NCBI GenBank assembly: GCA_900112995.1
Contig: FONU01000016.1
Span: 1 to 64,000 of the forward strand
Source of the DNA: [Lactobacillus] rogosae
Lineage (GTDB): Bacteria > Bacillota > Clostridia > Lachnospirales > Lachnospiraceae
Reading direction: 5' to 3'
Length of the DNA: 64,000 nucleotides
Shown: one piece after another, positions 1-8,290 of the stretch
How positions within the stretch are numbered: the stretch's first letter is position 1
Layout of the letters: every line of letters begins with the position of its first letter
Notes under the pieces: generated by a model
Told to the model about the DNA's origin: nothing
What the model saw: the letters and a program-made list of their open reading frames with translations, nothing else
Databases searched by the model: none
Made by a program: the position numbers and the translations under genes

Positions 1-1
1 A

Positions 2-315
2 TTCATAAAGCCGGCTAATTATGAGATATCAAAAACAAGGAAATACAAGAATGATATTGGAAAGATAGAAAACATGGAATACGATAAAATATCCGATTTT
101 TATACATGTAAGAATAACAGGAAACTTACAGTATCACATATAAGACACAATAAAACTAAAACAGGATATGTGAGTGAAAAAACTATCTATACATGTGAGA
201 ATTGCAGCGACTGCCCTTGCAAGAGTGACTGCATAAAAGGTAATGGACTGCGAATGTACTCGCTGAAAGTACTCTTTTAGCAATTGCAAGAAACATAAAT
301 AAAATAGTAACTTAA
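2..315 (+). pseudogene. IS1182-family transposase remnant (3' part, internally deleted)
   Basis: The reading frame is open from the left window edge, so the gene starts outside the window. The translation (FIKPANYEISKTRKY, then a CENCSDCPCKSDC cysteine cluster) resembles the C-terminal half of IS1182-type DDE transposases. After the LRM triplet near 255 the normal sequence is interrupted and this frame stops at 278-280. In the next frame positions 274-315 read LLAIARNINKIVT followed by a stop, which matches the usual family C-terminus. The simplest reading is an internal deletion that also shifted the frame. The family assignment is from memory of conserved motifs. It cannot encode an active transposase. 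Confidence 0.75.
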
Positions 316-332
316 AAATCGTATTTTTATAG

Positions 333-383
333 GAAAAAGAGGCTGGTACCTTAACGATTTTCAATCGTTAAAGCGACAGCCCC
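333..383 (-). terminator. intrinsic terminator overlapping the stop of the Gx-transporter gene
   Basis: On the minus strand, outer arms GGCTG/CAGCC (377-381 with 341-345) and inner arms TTAACGATT/AATCGTTAA (351-359 with 363-371) form a hairpin, followed by a short U run at 334-338. The last sense codons and stop of the upstream gene lie inside the hairpin. Confidence 0.7.
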
Positions 384-890
384 TTTTTTTACATATTTAA
401 CTACTATTCCTGACACAATTCCTATAATAATACCTGTTATTACACCAGCTATTATAAGCACTGGCAGATAATATATTATAGCACTGCTTCCCATTATAAA
501 TATTGCCGCGATTATCTGTCCGACATTATGCATAATTGCTCCACTTACACTCACACCGATATACGAAAAACTGTCTATTTTTTTTAGAACAATCATCGTT
601 ACCATACTAAGCACTGCCCCCGCAATACTAAACAAAAAGCTGTTAAGATTACCAAAAAGCATTGCAGTCAGTGATATTCTTAAAATATTAATTATAACCG
701 CTTCCTTAATTCCCAATGTATAAAGAATTGTGATAACTGCTATATTGGCAACTCCAAGCTTAATTCCAGGAACTGGTATTGGAACTGGTATAATACTCTC
801 AATATAGCTGAATATCATAGCCAGTGCCGTAAGCACCCCGCACATAGCAATGTTATATGTGCTGTTGTTCTTTTTATGTTCTTTTGTCAT
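351..890 (-). CDS. Gx transporter family membrane protein (Hpre_diP_synt_I-like)
   Basis: The 179-residue product is almost entirely hydrophobic, with about five to six membrane segments. Its N-terminus (YNIAMCGVLTALAMIFSYIE) and the PGIKLGVAN loop are typical of the family often annotated as heptaprenyl diphosphate synthase component I or Gx transporter. These proteins resemble ECF-type substrate-binding membrane proteins; the substrate is unknown. The start at 890 has only a distant GGAG, so the N-terminus is slightly uncertain. It lies downstream of a NusG-domain-II protein, a pairing commonly seen in Clostridia, often with flavin or Rnf genes. Here Rnf is about 26 kb away. Confidence 0.8.
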   Translation of the reverse strand: MTKEHKKNNSTYNIAMCGVLTALAMIFSYIESIIPVPIPVPGIKLGVANIAVITILYTLGIKEAVIINILRISLTAMLFGNLNSFLFSIAGAVLSMVTMIVLKKIDSFSYIGVSVSGAIMHNVGQIIAAIFIMGSSAIIYYLPVLIIAGVITGIIIGIVSGIVVKYVKKGAVALTIENR

Positions 891-1001
891 ATTCTTTAAT
901 GTATTTACTCCTTCAACTATTATATAATAATTTTCTTTTCATCCTATTCTGCATTTACAAACACACTATTGCACTTTTTTCCAACTGCCTTACTTATATT
1001 A

Positions 1002-1445
1002 CTATCTTACTATTGAATCGACCCCGCTATCATCAGCCGCCGCTCCTATAATCTCTACAACCACACGGTGTGGAAGACAGACTATTGTTTCACCTGTCTT
1101 GCTTATCCTTCCTGTCTTAACACATAACTTGTCAGGGCAATCAGCATCTGTCATTGTCACACCACCATTTTCTATTGTGACAATATTGCTTCCACCCTGA
1201 TATCCTTCTATAGTCAGTGTTTCATTCTGATTGACAGGTATTGTATTTACCACCTGTCCGTCAACCTTTATCTGCACAAATGCACCATCTTTCTTAACAA
1301 AATGATTAATCACAACAAATGCAATAACTGCTATGATTACAAATGCTGCAATTAATATTATATCTTTTTTATATTTATGATTATTATTATCCAAATATCT
1401 GTCCTTACTTTCCATATTACTTATATATTTATTGTTCCACTCCAT
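1002..1445 (-). CDS. NusG domain II-containing membrane-anchored protein
   Basis: This 147-residue protein has a charged N-terminus, one membrane segment at about residues 29-49, and an extracytoplasmic domain with the CPDKLC pair and a CLPHRV segment. That arrangement is typical of stand-alone NusG domain II proteins of Firmicutes. The biochemical function is not established. The gene overlaps the end of the upstream glycosylase gene by 25 bp, which implies translational coupling, and it is followed by the Gx transporter. The start at 1445 has a weak ribosome binding site; an internal ATG at 1415 is an alternative. Confidence 0.75.
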   Translation of the reverse strand: MEWNNKYISNMESKDRYLDNNNHKYKKDIILIAAFVIIAVIAFVVINHFVKKDGAFVQIKVDGQVVNTIPVNQNETLTIEGYQGGSNIVTIENGGVTMTDADCPDKLCVKTGRISKTGETIVCLPHRVVVEIIGAAADDSGVDSIVR

Positions 1446-1942
1446 ATTCCAATGAGCCTGTCCAGTGAATATGCCGCATTAGCAGGGCTTGTGGACGGAA
1501 GAACAACAGCTTCAATACCCAACACCTTCTGCTGGTACTTTTTGTAATAATTACCTGAAGCTGCACCATTACAGTATACACGTTCAATCCGGGAATTGCT
1601 TATAATCTGTCCTAAATCCGTTGGTACGACATTTTTAATACTGCTGTCACTTGAACCAATTATATCGCAGCTATATATAGTATCCCATAAAGCTATATGA
1701 TTATTATGAAGCATCATCTTCTTCTCCTCTATTGTAACTGGGACTTCAATATTCTTATCATTCATTCCACTGTTATTAATGACTGCCGTTATAACCTTCC
1801 AGAACCTGTTCTGCGGATGTCCATAGAAAAACATCTGCTCTCTCGATTTAACTGATGGCAGACTTCCAAGAATAAGTATCTTAGAGTTATTGTCATAAAG
1901 CGGAGGAAATGGATGAATAATATGCTCATACTGTGACTTCAT
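1421..1942 (-). CDS. DNA-deoxyinosine (hypoxanthine) glycosylase, UDG superfamily
   Basis: The 173-residue product starts MKSQYEHIIHPFPPLYD and has the motif LGSLPSVKSR followed by FFYGHPQNRFWKV, both typical of the uracil-DNA-glycosylase-fold deoxyinosine glycosylases. A late LPSTSPANA segment corresponds to the DNA-intercalating loop region of the superfamily. The expected role is excision of hypoxanthine or related deaminated bases in base-excision repair. An AGGAG lies 10 bases before the ATG. It is the first gene of a compact run with the NusG-II and Gx genes, although no functional link is obvious. Confidence 0.75.
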   Translation of the reverse strand: MKSQYEHIIHPFPPLYDNNSKILILGSLPSVKSREQMFFYGHPQNRFWKVITAVINNSGMNDKNIEVPVTIEEKKMMLHNNHIALWDTIYSCDIIGSSDSSIKNVVPTDLGQIISNSRIERVYCNGAASGNYYKKYQQKVLGIEAVVLPSTSPANAAYSLDRLIGIWSGTINI

Positions 1943-1988
1943 TAGTTGTTATCTCCTGATATATTTATAATATTTTCTATTTATACTG

Positions 1989-3341
1989 TCAGCTATTATC
2001 CTCTACCAGCAGTTTCTTAAATTTAACCATAAATACACTTGTGGTAACCACTGCTGCTATAATGTCACTTACAGGTTCAGCAAGAAATACCGCTAACACT
2101 TTATTGCTCATAAATACTGGAAGTATGAATATAAGCGGTATAAGCAATATAAGCTTTCTAAGGCAGGCCATAATAAGGCTGACCTTTGCCTGTCCCAGTG
2201 CCATAAAACTCTGCTGACAGCATATCTGAAAGCCCAGTGAAAACATTCCTGCCATATATACCCTTAACGTCCACACTGTATACTGCTTAAGTTCTGCATT
2301 GTTTGTAAACATTCCGGCAAATACCTGAGGCACAAGCATCATAACTGCCCAGCTTGCAATTGTAAATATAACACATACCTTAAACTGTGTAAAAAATGCC
2401 CTCTTAACCCTGTCATAGTTCTTGGCACCGTAATTATAACTCATAATAGGCTGTCCACCCTGACATATTCCCTGCAATGGCATAAGAACAAGCTGGTTAG
2501 TGCTTGTTATAATTGTCATAGCACCAACCGCCAGATCACCGCCATAACGTGACAGACTTGATGTAAAGCTTACAGATAATATGCTCTCTGTTGAAAGCAT
2601 TACAAAGCTTGATATTCCAAGTGCAAGGCAGGGCATTATTATAGTGCTTTTAAGCTTCAGATTACATTTTCTAAGTCTTAAAATGGTCTTATCTCCTGTA
2701 AGAAAATGCAGTATCCATACTGCACCAACTGCCTGACTAAGCACTGTTGCAAGTGCTGCTCCCTGAACGCCCATATTGAATACAAATATAAATACCGGGT
2801 CTAATATAATATTAATAACTGCCCCGATAACTGTTGTCAGCATACTAATCTTGGCAAAACCCTGCGTTGTAATAAACAAATTCATTCCTAACACAATAAG
2901 CACAAATATGCTTCCAAGCACATATATCCTTGCATATGAAAGAGCATATGGCATTGTAACACTGCTTGCACCGAACCATTTAAGAAGCACTGGCAATGTC
3001 CCATAAAATCCTGCTGTAAGCACGACTGCACATATCACTAAAAATGTAAAACAGTTCCCGACAATTTTCTCTGCCGTAGCATTATCTTTCTTACCCATAT
3101 AAATAGCAGCCCTTGGTGCTCCACCCGAACCGGCAAGCATTGCAAATGCATTAAGAAGCATAAGAACCGGCGTAAATAAACCAACACCTGTAAGTGCATC
3201 TGCACCTATCTGTGGTATATGTCCTATATATATCCTGTCAACTATATTATAGAGCAAATTCACTACCTGAGCTACAACCGCTGGAATTGCAAGCTTTGCC
3301 ATAAGCTTAGGTATACTGCCCTCACCTAAATTATTAATCAT
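1989..3341 (-). CDS. MATE family efflux transporter
   Basis: From the ATG at 3341 the product is 450 residues with about 12 hydrophobic segments. It opens MINNLGEGSIPKLMAKLAIP and contains NLLYNIVDRIYIGHIP and GICQGGQPIMSYNYGAK, all characteristic of MATE Na+/H+-drug antiporters (MepA-like). The ATG at 3341 is chosen because GAGGAAG lies 6-7 bases upstream and because family members begin there. The frame stays open far upstream without a better start (see the entry for 3342-3604). Substrate cannot be deduced. No regulator is adjacent; hypB lies upstream on the same strand. Confidence 0.9.
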   Translation of the reverse strand: MINNLGEGSIPKLMAKLAIPAVVAQVVNLLYNIVDRIYIGHIPQIGADALTGVGLFTPVLMLLNAFAMLAGSGGAPRAAIYMGKKDNATAEKIVGNCFTFLVICAVVLTAGFYGTLPVLLKWFGASSVTMPYALSYARIYVLGSIFVLIVLGMNLFITTQGFAKISMLTTVIGAVINIILDPVFIFVFNMGVQGAALATVLSQAVGAVWILHFLTGDKTILRLRKCNLKLKSTIIMPCLALGISSFVMLSTESILSVSFTSSLSRYGGDLAVGAMTIITSTNQLVLMPLQGICQGGQPIMSYNYGAKNYDRVKRAFFTQFKVCVIFTIASWAVMMLVPQVFAGMFTNNAELKQYTVWTLRVYMAGMFSLGFQICCQQSFMALGQAKVSLIMACLRKLILLIPLIFILPVFMSNKVLAVFLAEPVSDIIAAVVTTSVFMVKFKKLLVEDNS

Positions 3342-3604
3342 ATTATTCTTCCTCAATCCATCTTGTTTCTTATCTCTTATTACTCCGTAATATCCATCTA
3401 CATCTTGAACAATTGCAAAACATTCAAAATACACTTCTGAAATATTAACATATTCATCAAATGACTTAATCACCTGAACGCTGTCACTATCGATATCTAA
3501 ATAAAATATAATTGCGTGTCCATTTTTTACAGCGCTGCATAATGCTGTAACTGTTGGCAGTTTTTCGATATAATCAGCCCCATCAAATTTTCTCAGTTAA
3601 CTTT
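3342..3604 (-). other. open frame fused in phase upstream of the MATE start; possible gene remnant
   Basis: The MATE frame stays open for nearly 90 codons above its likely start. It reads like protein sequence (segments ADYIEKLPTVTAL, AVKNGHAIIFYLDID, IVQDVDGYYGVIRDKKQD), with alternating hydrophobic residues. No ATG is present. The only conventional start, a GTG at 3473, has no visible ribosome binding site. The stretch begins just before the end of hypB in another frame. It may be the remnant of a small cytosolic protein fused to the transporter by deletion, or chance. The family is not recognised. Confidence 0.35.
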
Positions 3605-4260
3605 TTACGTTCATCTGCAAGCCATATTACAAACTGTTCCATACCTTCACCTGTCTTTGCACTTATTGGCATAATTATAGCATTTGGATTAAGTTCTTTA
3701 ATATGATTAGTAAACTTCTGCATATCAAAATCAAATGCTTTCAGAGTATCTATCTTATTAACAAGTACAACATTACATACTGAGAACATAAGCGGATACT
3801 TAAGCGGCTTATCATCACCCTCAGGAACTGACAGTATCATAACATTACGGTGTGCCCCTGTATCGAACTCAGCAGGGCACACAAGATTACCTATATTTTC
3901 AAGAAATAGTATATCAAGGTCATCTACACCATACTCGCTTATTGCATCTGCCGTCATCTTGGCATCTATATGACACAAACCTCCGTTATGTATCTGCATT
4001 GTCTTTACACCAGTTGACTCTGCTACTCTTCTTGCATCTATATCAGACTCAATATCAACGTCCATCTCACCTATGCGGTAATCATCTTTAAGCATATTGA
4101 TAAGTCTTGACAGCATAGTAGTCTTACCACTTCCCGGTGATGACATAATATTAACGAAAAACACCTTCTTATCATTTAACATACGGCGTGTCATATCCGC
4201 CTGATTATCATTCTTAGAATACACACTTTCATTTAATTTAATAACTCTGACTTCTGCCAT
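3583..4260 (-). CDS. hypB: HypB, hydrogenase nickel-incorporation GTPase
   Basis: HypB is a SIMIBI-class GTPase that delivers nickel to the [NiFe]-hydrogenase large subunit (with HypA). From the ATG at 4260 the product is 225 residues with the P-loop SSPGSGKTT, the ENIGNLVCP and DTGAHRNV metal-site segment, and NKID for guanine recognition. The N-terminal CCxCxG and His-rich nickel-storage regions of some HypB proteins are absent, as in many Firmicutes. The ATG at 4260 follows GGAG at a spacing of six; in-frame ATG (4269) and TTG (4278) codons upstream lack this. No hydrogenase or hypA lies in the window, so this copy is orphaned here. Confidence 0.9.
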   Translation of the reverse strand: MAEVRVIKLNESVYSKNDNQADMTRRMLNDKKVFFVNIMSSPGSGKTTMLSRLINMLKDDYRIGEMDVDIESDIDARRVAESTGVKTMQIHNGGLCHIDAKMTADAISEYGVDDLDILFLENIGNLVCPAEFDTGAHRNVMILSVPEGDDKPLKYPLMFSVCNVVLVNKIDTLKAFDFDMQKFTNHIKELNPNAIIMPISAKTGEGMEQFVIWLADERKKLTEKI

Positions 4261-4385
4261 CTTAATCTCCATTTCCAAACTACTATTTAATATAGTTATA
4301 GTCTAATAGTTTTTCACTATCTTTGTCAATATCAGTCTCTTTCATTAACTACATTTCATATAATTGTTTTTGATGTATAGAAAGA

Positions 4386-4415
4386 GGCGCCGCACTAATT
4401 TCTTAATGCGACACC
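4386..4415 (-). terminator. terminator after beta-glucuronidase
   Basis: On the minus strand a 13-bp stem (with G-U pairs) closes a GAAA tetraloop, flanked by A-rich sequence before and CTCTTTCT after. It lies 80 bases beyond the uidA stop. Confidence 0.75.
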
Positions 4416-4494
4416 CCTTTTTATTGTTACTATAAAATTGAGAAAGTTTTAATGTGAATCACTTATTATATTTACCTGATTGTTTATTTGTATA

Positions 4495-6327
4495 TTACTT
4501 CTTATATCCAAATTCTGGAATATTGCTCCATCTGTTACGGAAGTAATGAGCTACCATCTTAGGCTTTCTATCCCTTGTGAATAAGCCTTTCTTGTTACCC
4601 TGTACTCTGAGTAAGCTCTGGCTTGTAGCAAAATCTGCAAAGTTCCATGCCTGCTCACCAACTACGAATTCGAATTCATCAAATACCTTATTGTTCATCT
4701 CATAATACTCAACCTGATATTCCTCTGTATACATAACAGATGTTGTATCGTGAAGTCCGCTGACAGTATCTGCACCATATTCTGTAAACATTACTGGCTT
4801 TCCAAGCTTGCCCCAGTCTGAAAGTTCCTTGCGAAGTCCTTTTTCAGAGATTTCAAGGTCTGGTCCACCAAAATACCAGCCATAATAACGGTTAAGGCAT
4901 ATAACATCGCTTAATTTAGAAGAACAATCAGTATCAGCAGTTGTTCCCTGAACACTTACTAATGTGCAAGGACGTTTCTGTGGATCGATTTCCTTTGCAA
5001 GGTCAAACAATGGTTTAAAGTAATCATATGCTCCCTCTGCTGCTGAGTCAGGCTCATTGGCAATACTCCACATAACAACACAGGCATGGTTCTTATCTCT
5101 TGAAATAAGGTCTCTTACAACATCCTTATGATGCTCCTGTGTCTGAACTCCGTGTTCTTTATCAAATGTACCGATTCTTTCTCCGCCAAAGTTAGCACCG
5201 CCACCAAACTGAAGGTTAACACCTACTGCTGTTGTTTCATCAATAACAACGATACCTTCCTCGTCACATAATCTCATCATCTCTTCACTGTATGGATAAT
5301 GGCTTGTTCTGAAGCTGTTAGCATGCTGCCACTTCATAATAGATATATCCTTTGTGTTCATAGGAAGATTAATTCCTCGTCCATTAGGGAATGTATCCTC
5401 ATGCTTTCCATAGCCCTTAAAGTAAAATGGTTTTTCATTAATAAGGAACTTAACTCCATCTACTCTTACGCTTCTTACACCATATGGAAGAGTATATACA
5501 TCTTCTCCTGCTGTAACCTTTATCTGGTAAAGATAAGAATTTAATGGCTGCCATAGCTTTACATTCTCAAGCTCAAGCTTTCCCTGTGTTCCTGCTGCCT
5601 CTGCAACCTTGTTACCCTCAGCATCAAACACCTCAACCTTACAAGCCGTGCTATCCTTATCCACACCCTCAATATCAACAGCATAGTTAAGTACTGCTGA
5701 TGGTGTTTCCTTTCCAAAGTCAATATCTGATGTTACTGTAATATCATTGATATAAGTTTTAGGTGTTGTGTATATCTTAACTGGTCTTGTGATACCGCAG
5801 TAGTTAAAGAAGTCAAAGTTAGGATTATTCTGAGGCTTTTCAGATGCTCCTGCACCCATTCCGCCCATCAGACCGCTCATCATGTTAGCCTTTCCACCAA
5901 CTGGAAGAGTTGTGTAATCTATAACATTATTGACTGCGATTGTAAGAAGATTATCACCATCCTCTAATACATCATTTAACTCAACTTCAAATGGAAGGAA
6001 GCCACCCTTATGCTCACATATTAAATTACCATTAAGATAAATCTTTGCATAATGTGTTACTGCTGCACATCTTAATACAATTCTCTGGCTCTTTACATAT
6101 GATGGAACTGAAATGTTTCTCTGATAGAATACCCATCCGTAATGATCCCTGAAATCAGCTCCTTCCTTTAAATCGTTGTATGAAGCTGGAACTGGCATAG
6201 TATCTGCATCCTTTAATGGTGCTTCATACCATTTCTCATCAAAGCCATTGCCATTGTCTAACTTAAAATCCCATACTCCACTTAAGTCACTTAATAATCT
6301 TGATTCTGTTAAAATTGGATATAACAT
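4495..6327 (-). CDS. uidA: beta-glucuronidase (GH2)
   Basis: The 610-residue cytoplasmic enzyme hydrolyses beta-D-glucuronides to glucuronate plus aglycone. The GH2 sandwich, Ig-like and TIM-barrel domains are present in order. Acid/base Glu425 is in IANEPDS and nucleophile Glu516 in FTEYGAD. Asn578-Lys580 in GNKKGLFTRD is the N-x-K pair that reads the glucuronate carboxylate and separates these enzymes from beta-galactosidases. An insertion after the TTAVGVNLQF segment (GGGANFGGERIG) places it in the Loop-1 group that handles small drug glucuronides. An AGGAGG precedes the ATG. The gene is co-directional with and downstream of the GPH carrier. No signal peptide is seen, so substrate must be imported. 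Confidence 0.95.
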   Translation of the reverse strand: MLYPILTESRLLSDLSGVWDFKLDNGNGFDEKWYEAPLKDADTMPVPASYNDLKEGADFRDHYGWVFYQRNISVPSYVKSQRIVLRCAAVTHYAKIYLNGNLICEHKGGFLPFEVELNDVLEDGDNLLTIAVNNVIDYTTLPVGGKANMMSGLMGGMGAGASEKPQNNPNFDFFNYCGITRPVKIYTTPKTYINDITVTSDIDFGKETPSAVLNYAVDIEGVDKDSTACKVEVFDAEGNKVAEAAGTQGKLELENVKLWQPLNSYLYQIKVTAGEDVYTLPYGVRSVRVDGVKFLINEKPFYFKGYGKHEDTFPNGRGINLPMNTKDISIMKWQHANSFRTSHYPYSEEMMRLCDEEGIVVIDETTAVGVNLQFGGGANFGGERIGTFDKEHGVQTQEHHKDVVRDLISRDKNHACVVMWSIANEPDSAAEGAYDYFKPLFDLAKEIDPQKRPCTLVSVQGTTADTDCSSKLSDVICLNRYYGWYFGGPDLEISEKGLRKELSDWGKLGKPVMFTEYGADTVSGLHDTTSVMYTEEYQVEYYEMNNKVFDEFEFVVGEQAWNFADFATSQSLLRVQGNKKGLFTRDRKPKMVAHYFRNRWSNIPEFGYKK

Positions 6328-6441
6328 AATTGATTCCTCCTGTAATTTTAAAATTTTGTATAATAATTTGTATAATAATTTTATTTTTCAGATGATGCCG
6401 GGGTCAGATGCCCCGACTTTATACCTACATATTGTTTTGCA

Positions 6442-7836
6442 CTACGCATTTTCATTTCTCTTAATTCTAAGCTTTTCTGCATTCTCTTCAACTCTCTTCT
6501 TATTAAGAGGATATAAGAACCATAAAGCAAGTAAAAGTAATATCATTCCTCCCGCTGGTACAAGGCAGGTAATATTATATATTCCATCTACTACCTTTGG
6601 ATCAAAGGCTGTTACTGAAGTATATCCTATTATTGAAAGAAGCACTCCTGATAAACCTGATGAACAAGCCTGTCCAAGCTTTCTTGCAAATGAATATACT
6701 GAATAAATTGTTCCATCCTGACGGACTCCAGTCTGAACCTCTGACTCATCAATTACATCTGTAATCATAGCCCATATAACCATATTGAACATTGAAGTTC
6801 CTATTGTAGCTACGATTATTAATCCTACCCATACCAATACATTGTGTGTATGAATTATGAATAATAGTATGAAGGAAGCTGCACTTATAAAGCATCCTAT
6901 CATTGATAATTCTTTTTTACCTATCTTTGAAGCAAGCTTTACTATAAATGTTGAAAGTGCAAGTATAACAACTGTTCCTGCAAGACTTGCTATAGACATA
7001 GCCTTTATATTACCAAAGTAATTAGGATATACATAAGCATTCATGTTACTTAATGATAACTGTGCAAGTAAGAATACTAATGCACATACTATAATTCCTA
7101 TTAATGACTTATTATGAACAAGCTGCTTAATAAGTTCCTTAAATGAGAACTTCTGTGTATTCTGTTCTACCTTAACTCTTTCTGTTGTCATATGATAGCA
7201 GAGCATATAACATATAACTGCGCCTATTGAACAGATTAATGCTCCAATCATCATCTTTTCACCAGATAATACTGAATTACCGGCTGCATCTGTATAATAT
7301 ACTACAAGTGGTAATATAACACCTATAGCTGTCTGTGCAAGTGTTGCACCAATTGTTCTCCAGTTAGAAAGTGATGTTCTGTCTGTTGGGTTATCTGAAA
7401 TTGCAGATGCCATTGAACCATAAGGAATATTAACTCCTGTGTAACATACGCTTCCCCAGAGGAGATATGTGAAGAACATCCAGAATATCTTAAATCCCAT
7501 TGGCATTCCCTTAAAATATGTTGCATACATCAGAAATGAAGCTACAGCAACCGGACCACACATACGTCTTATCCAAGGAGCGAACTTACCTTTCTTACCA
7601 GGTCTGCTTCTGTCTACTATCTGTCCCATTGTTACATCTGTTATGGCATCGACGAATCTTGCTGCCATCATCATAAGTCCTACAAGTGCTGCTGAAACTC
7701 CCATAACATCTGTATAGAACTTAAGTAAAAACATTGCTGATAACAAAAATGTAAAATCATTACCAAAATCGCCAAACATATAGCCCAGCTTATCTTTTAT
7801 ACCGAAAGGCTTTACCTTTCCATTAGTTTCTTTCAT
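6442..7836 (-). CDS. GPH-family sugar/glucuronide:cation symporter
   Basis: From the ATG at 7836 the product is 464 residues with 12 predicted membrane segments. It begins with a KPFGIKDKLGYMFGDFGND motif and continues FVDAITDVTMGQIVDRS, both signatures of glycoside-pentoside-hexuronide carriers such as UidB, MelB and XynP. The start is set by GGAGG seven bases upstream; a longer reading from 7881 lacks this. Placement immediately upstream of uidA on the same strand points to glucuronide uptake, although the substrate is inferred only from context. The promoter region carries three operator-like palindromes. Confidence 0.9.
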   Translation of the reverse strand: MKETNGKVKPFGIKDKLGYMFGDFGNDFTFLLSAMFLLKFYTDVMGVSAALVGLMMMAARFVDAITDVTMGQIVDRSRPGKKGKFAPWIRRMCGPVAVASFLMYATYFKGMPMGFKIFWMFFTYLLWGSVCYTGVNIPYGSMASAISDNPTDRTSLSNWRTIGATLAQTAIGVILPLVVYYTDAAGNSVLSGEKMMIGALICSIGAVICYMLCYHMTTERVKVEQNTQKFSFKELIKQLVHNKSLIGIIVCALVFLLAQLSLSNMNAYVYPNYFGNIKAMSIASLAGTVVILALSTFIVKLASKIGKKELSMIGCFISAASFILLFIIHTHNVLVWVGLIIVATIGTSMFNMVIWAMITDVIDESEVQTGVRQDGTIYSVYSFARKLGQACSSGLSGVLLSIIGYTSVTAFDPKVVDGIYNITCLVPAGGMILLLLALWFLYPLNKKRVEENAEKLRIKRNENA

Positions 7837-8070
7837 TGTATATCCTCCATTCTTATGCGAAATATATTTTGTATTCATCATTAATTGTTAAATAGTTTCT
7901 TTAAAGACGTCCTTAAATATTGTTCTGCACTTCGTTGTGTTGTTGTTTTCTATGGTTTTATAATACCCTTTTTAATTATTAACAGTTATTACTAAATTTA
8001 GTCTTTATAGTATAATTTTTACCTGTACAATTTTCACACTAAAAATTATACTATTGTATAATTAAATTAT

Positions 8071-8130
8071 ACTAACATGTCAGTTGTGCTCATATTAACA
8101 TGTTAGTGATTACATTTGAGACATGCTAGT
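8071..8130. promoter_or_regulatory. three operator-like palindromes, centres 23 bp apart
   Basis: Sites 8071-8084 (ACTAACATGTCAGT), 8094-8107 (ATTAACATGTTAGT) and 8117-8130 (TGAGACATGCTAGT) resemble the perfect palindrome ACTAACATGTTAGT found before uxuA. Centres fall at 8077.5, 8100.5 and 8123.5, exactly 23 bp apart, or about two helical turns. They lie between the divergent GPH/uidA and araC genes. TATAAT-like boxes for the uid direction lie at 8066-8071 and 8045-8050 on the minus strand, so a bound repressor could cover the promoter. The binding protein (adjacent GntR or AraC regulator) is inferred. Confidence 0.7.
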
Positions 8131-8239
8131 TTTAAAGTTTATAATTGTTACAGATATAAATTTTTGTTTTATGCACATATCATAATTTTAAAAATTATTT
8201 TAAAAATAATAATTAATAGATAATATTTTATACAACTTA

Positions 8240-8248
8240 TGCTATAAT
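8240..8248 (+). promoter_or_regulatory. extended -10 promoter of the AraC regulator gene
   Basis: TGCTATAAT is an extended -10 box 42 bases before the araC-type start. No convincing -35 is visible in the AT-rich sequence upstream. Confidence 0.45.
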
Positions 8249-8290
8249 ATGTAAATATAATGTAAAAATATAGCTTTTGGGGGAATATAT

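Noticed and set aside
6176-6706. Plus-strand 176-residue frame across the uidA/GPH junction
   Set aside because: It runs antisense over the uidA 5' end and GPH 3' end, has unlikely composition and no family motif.
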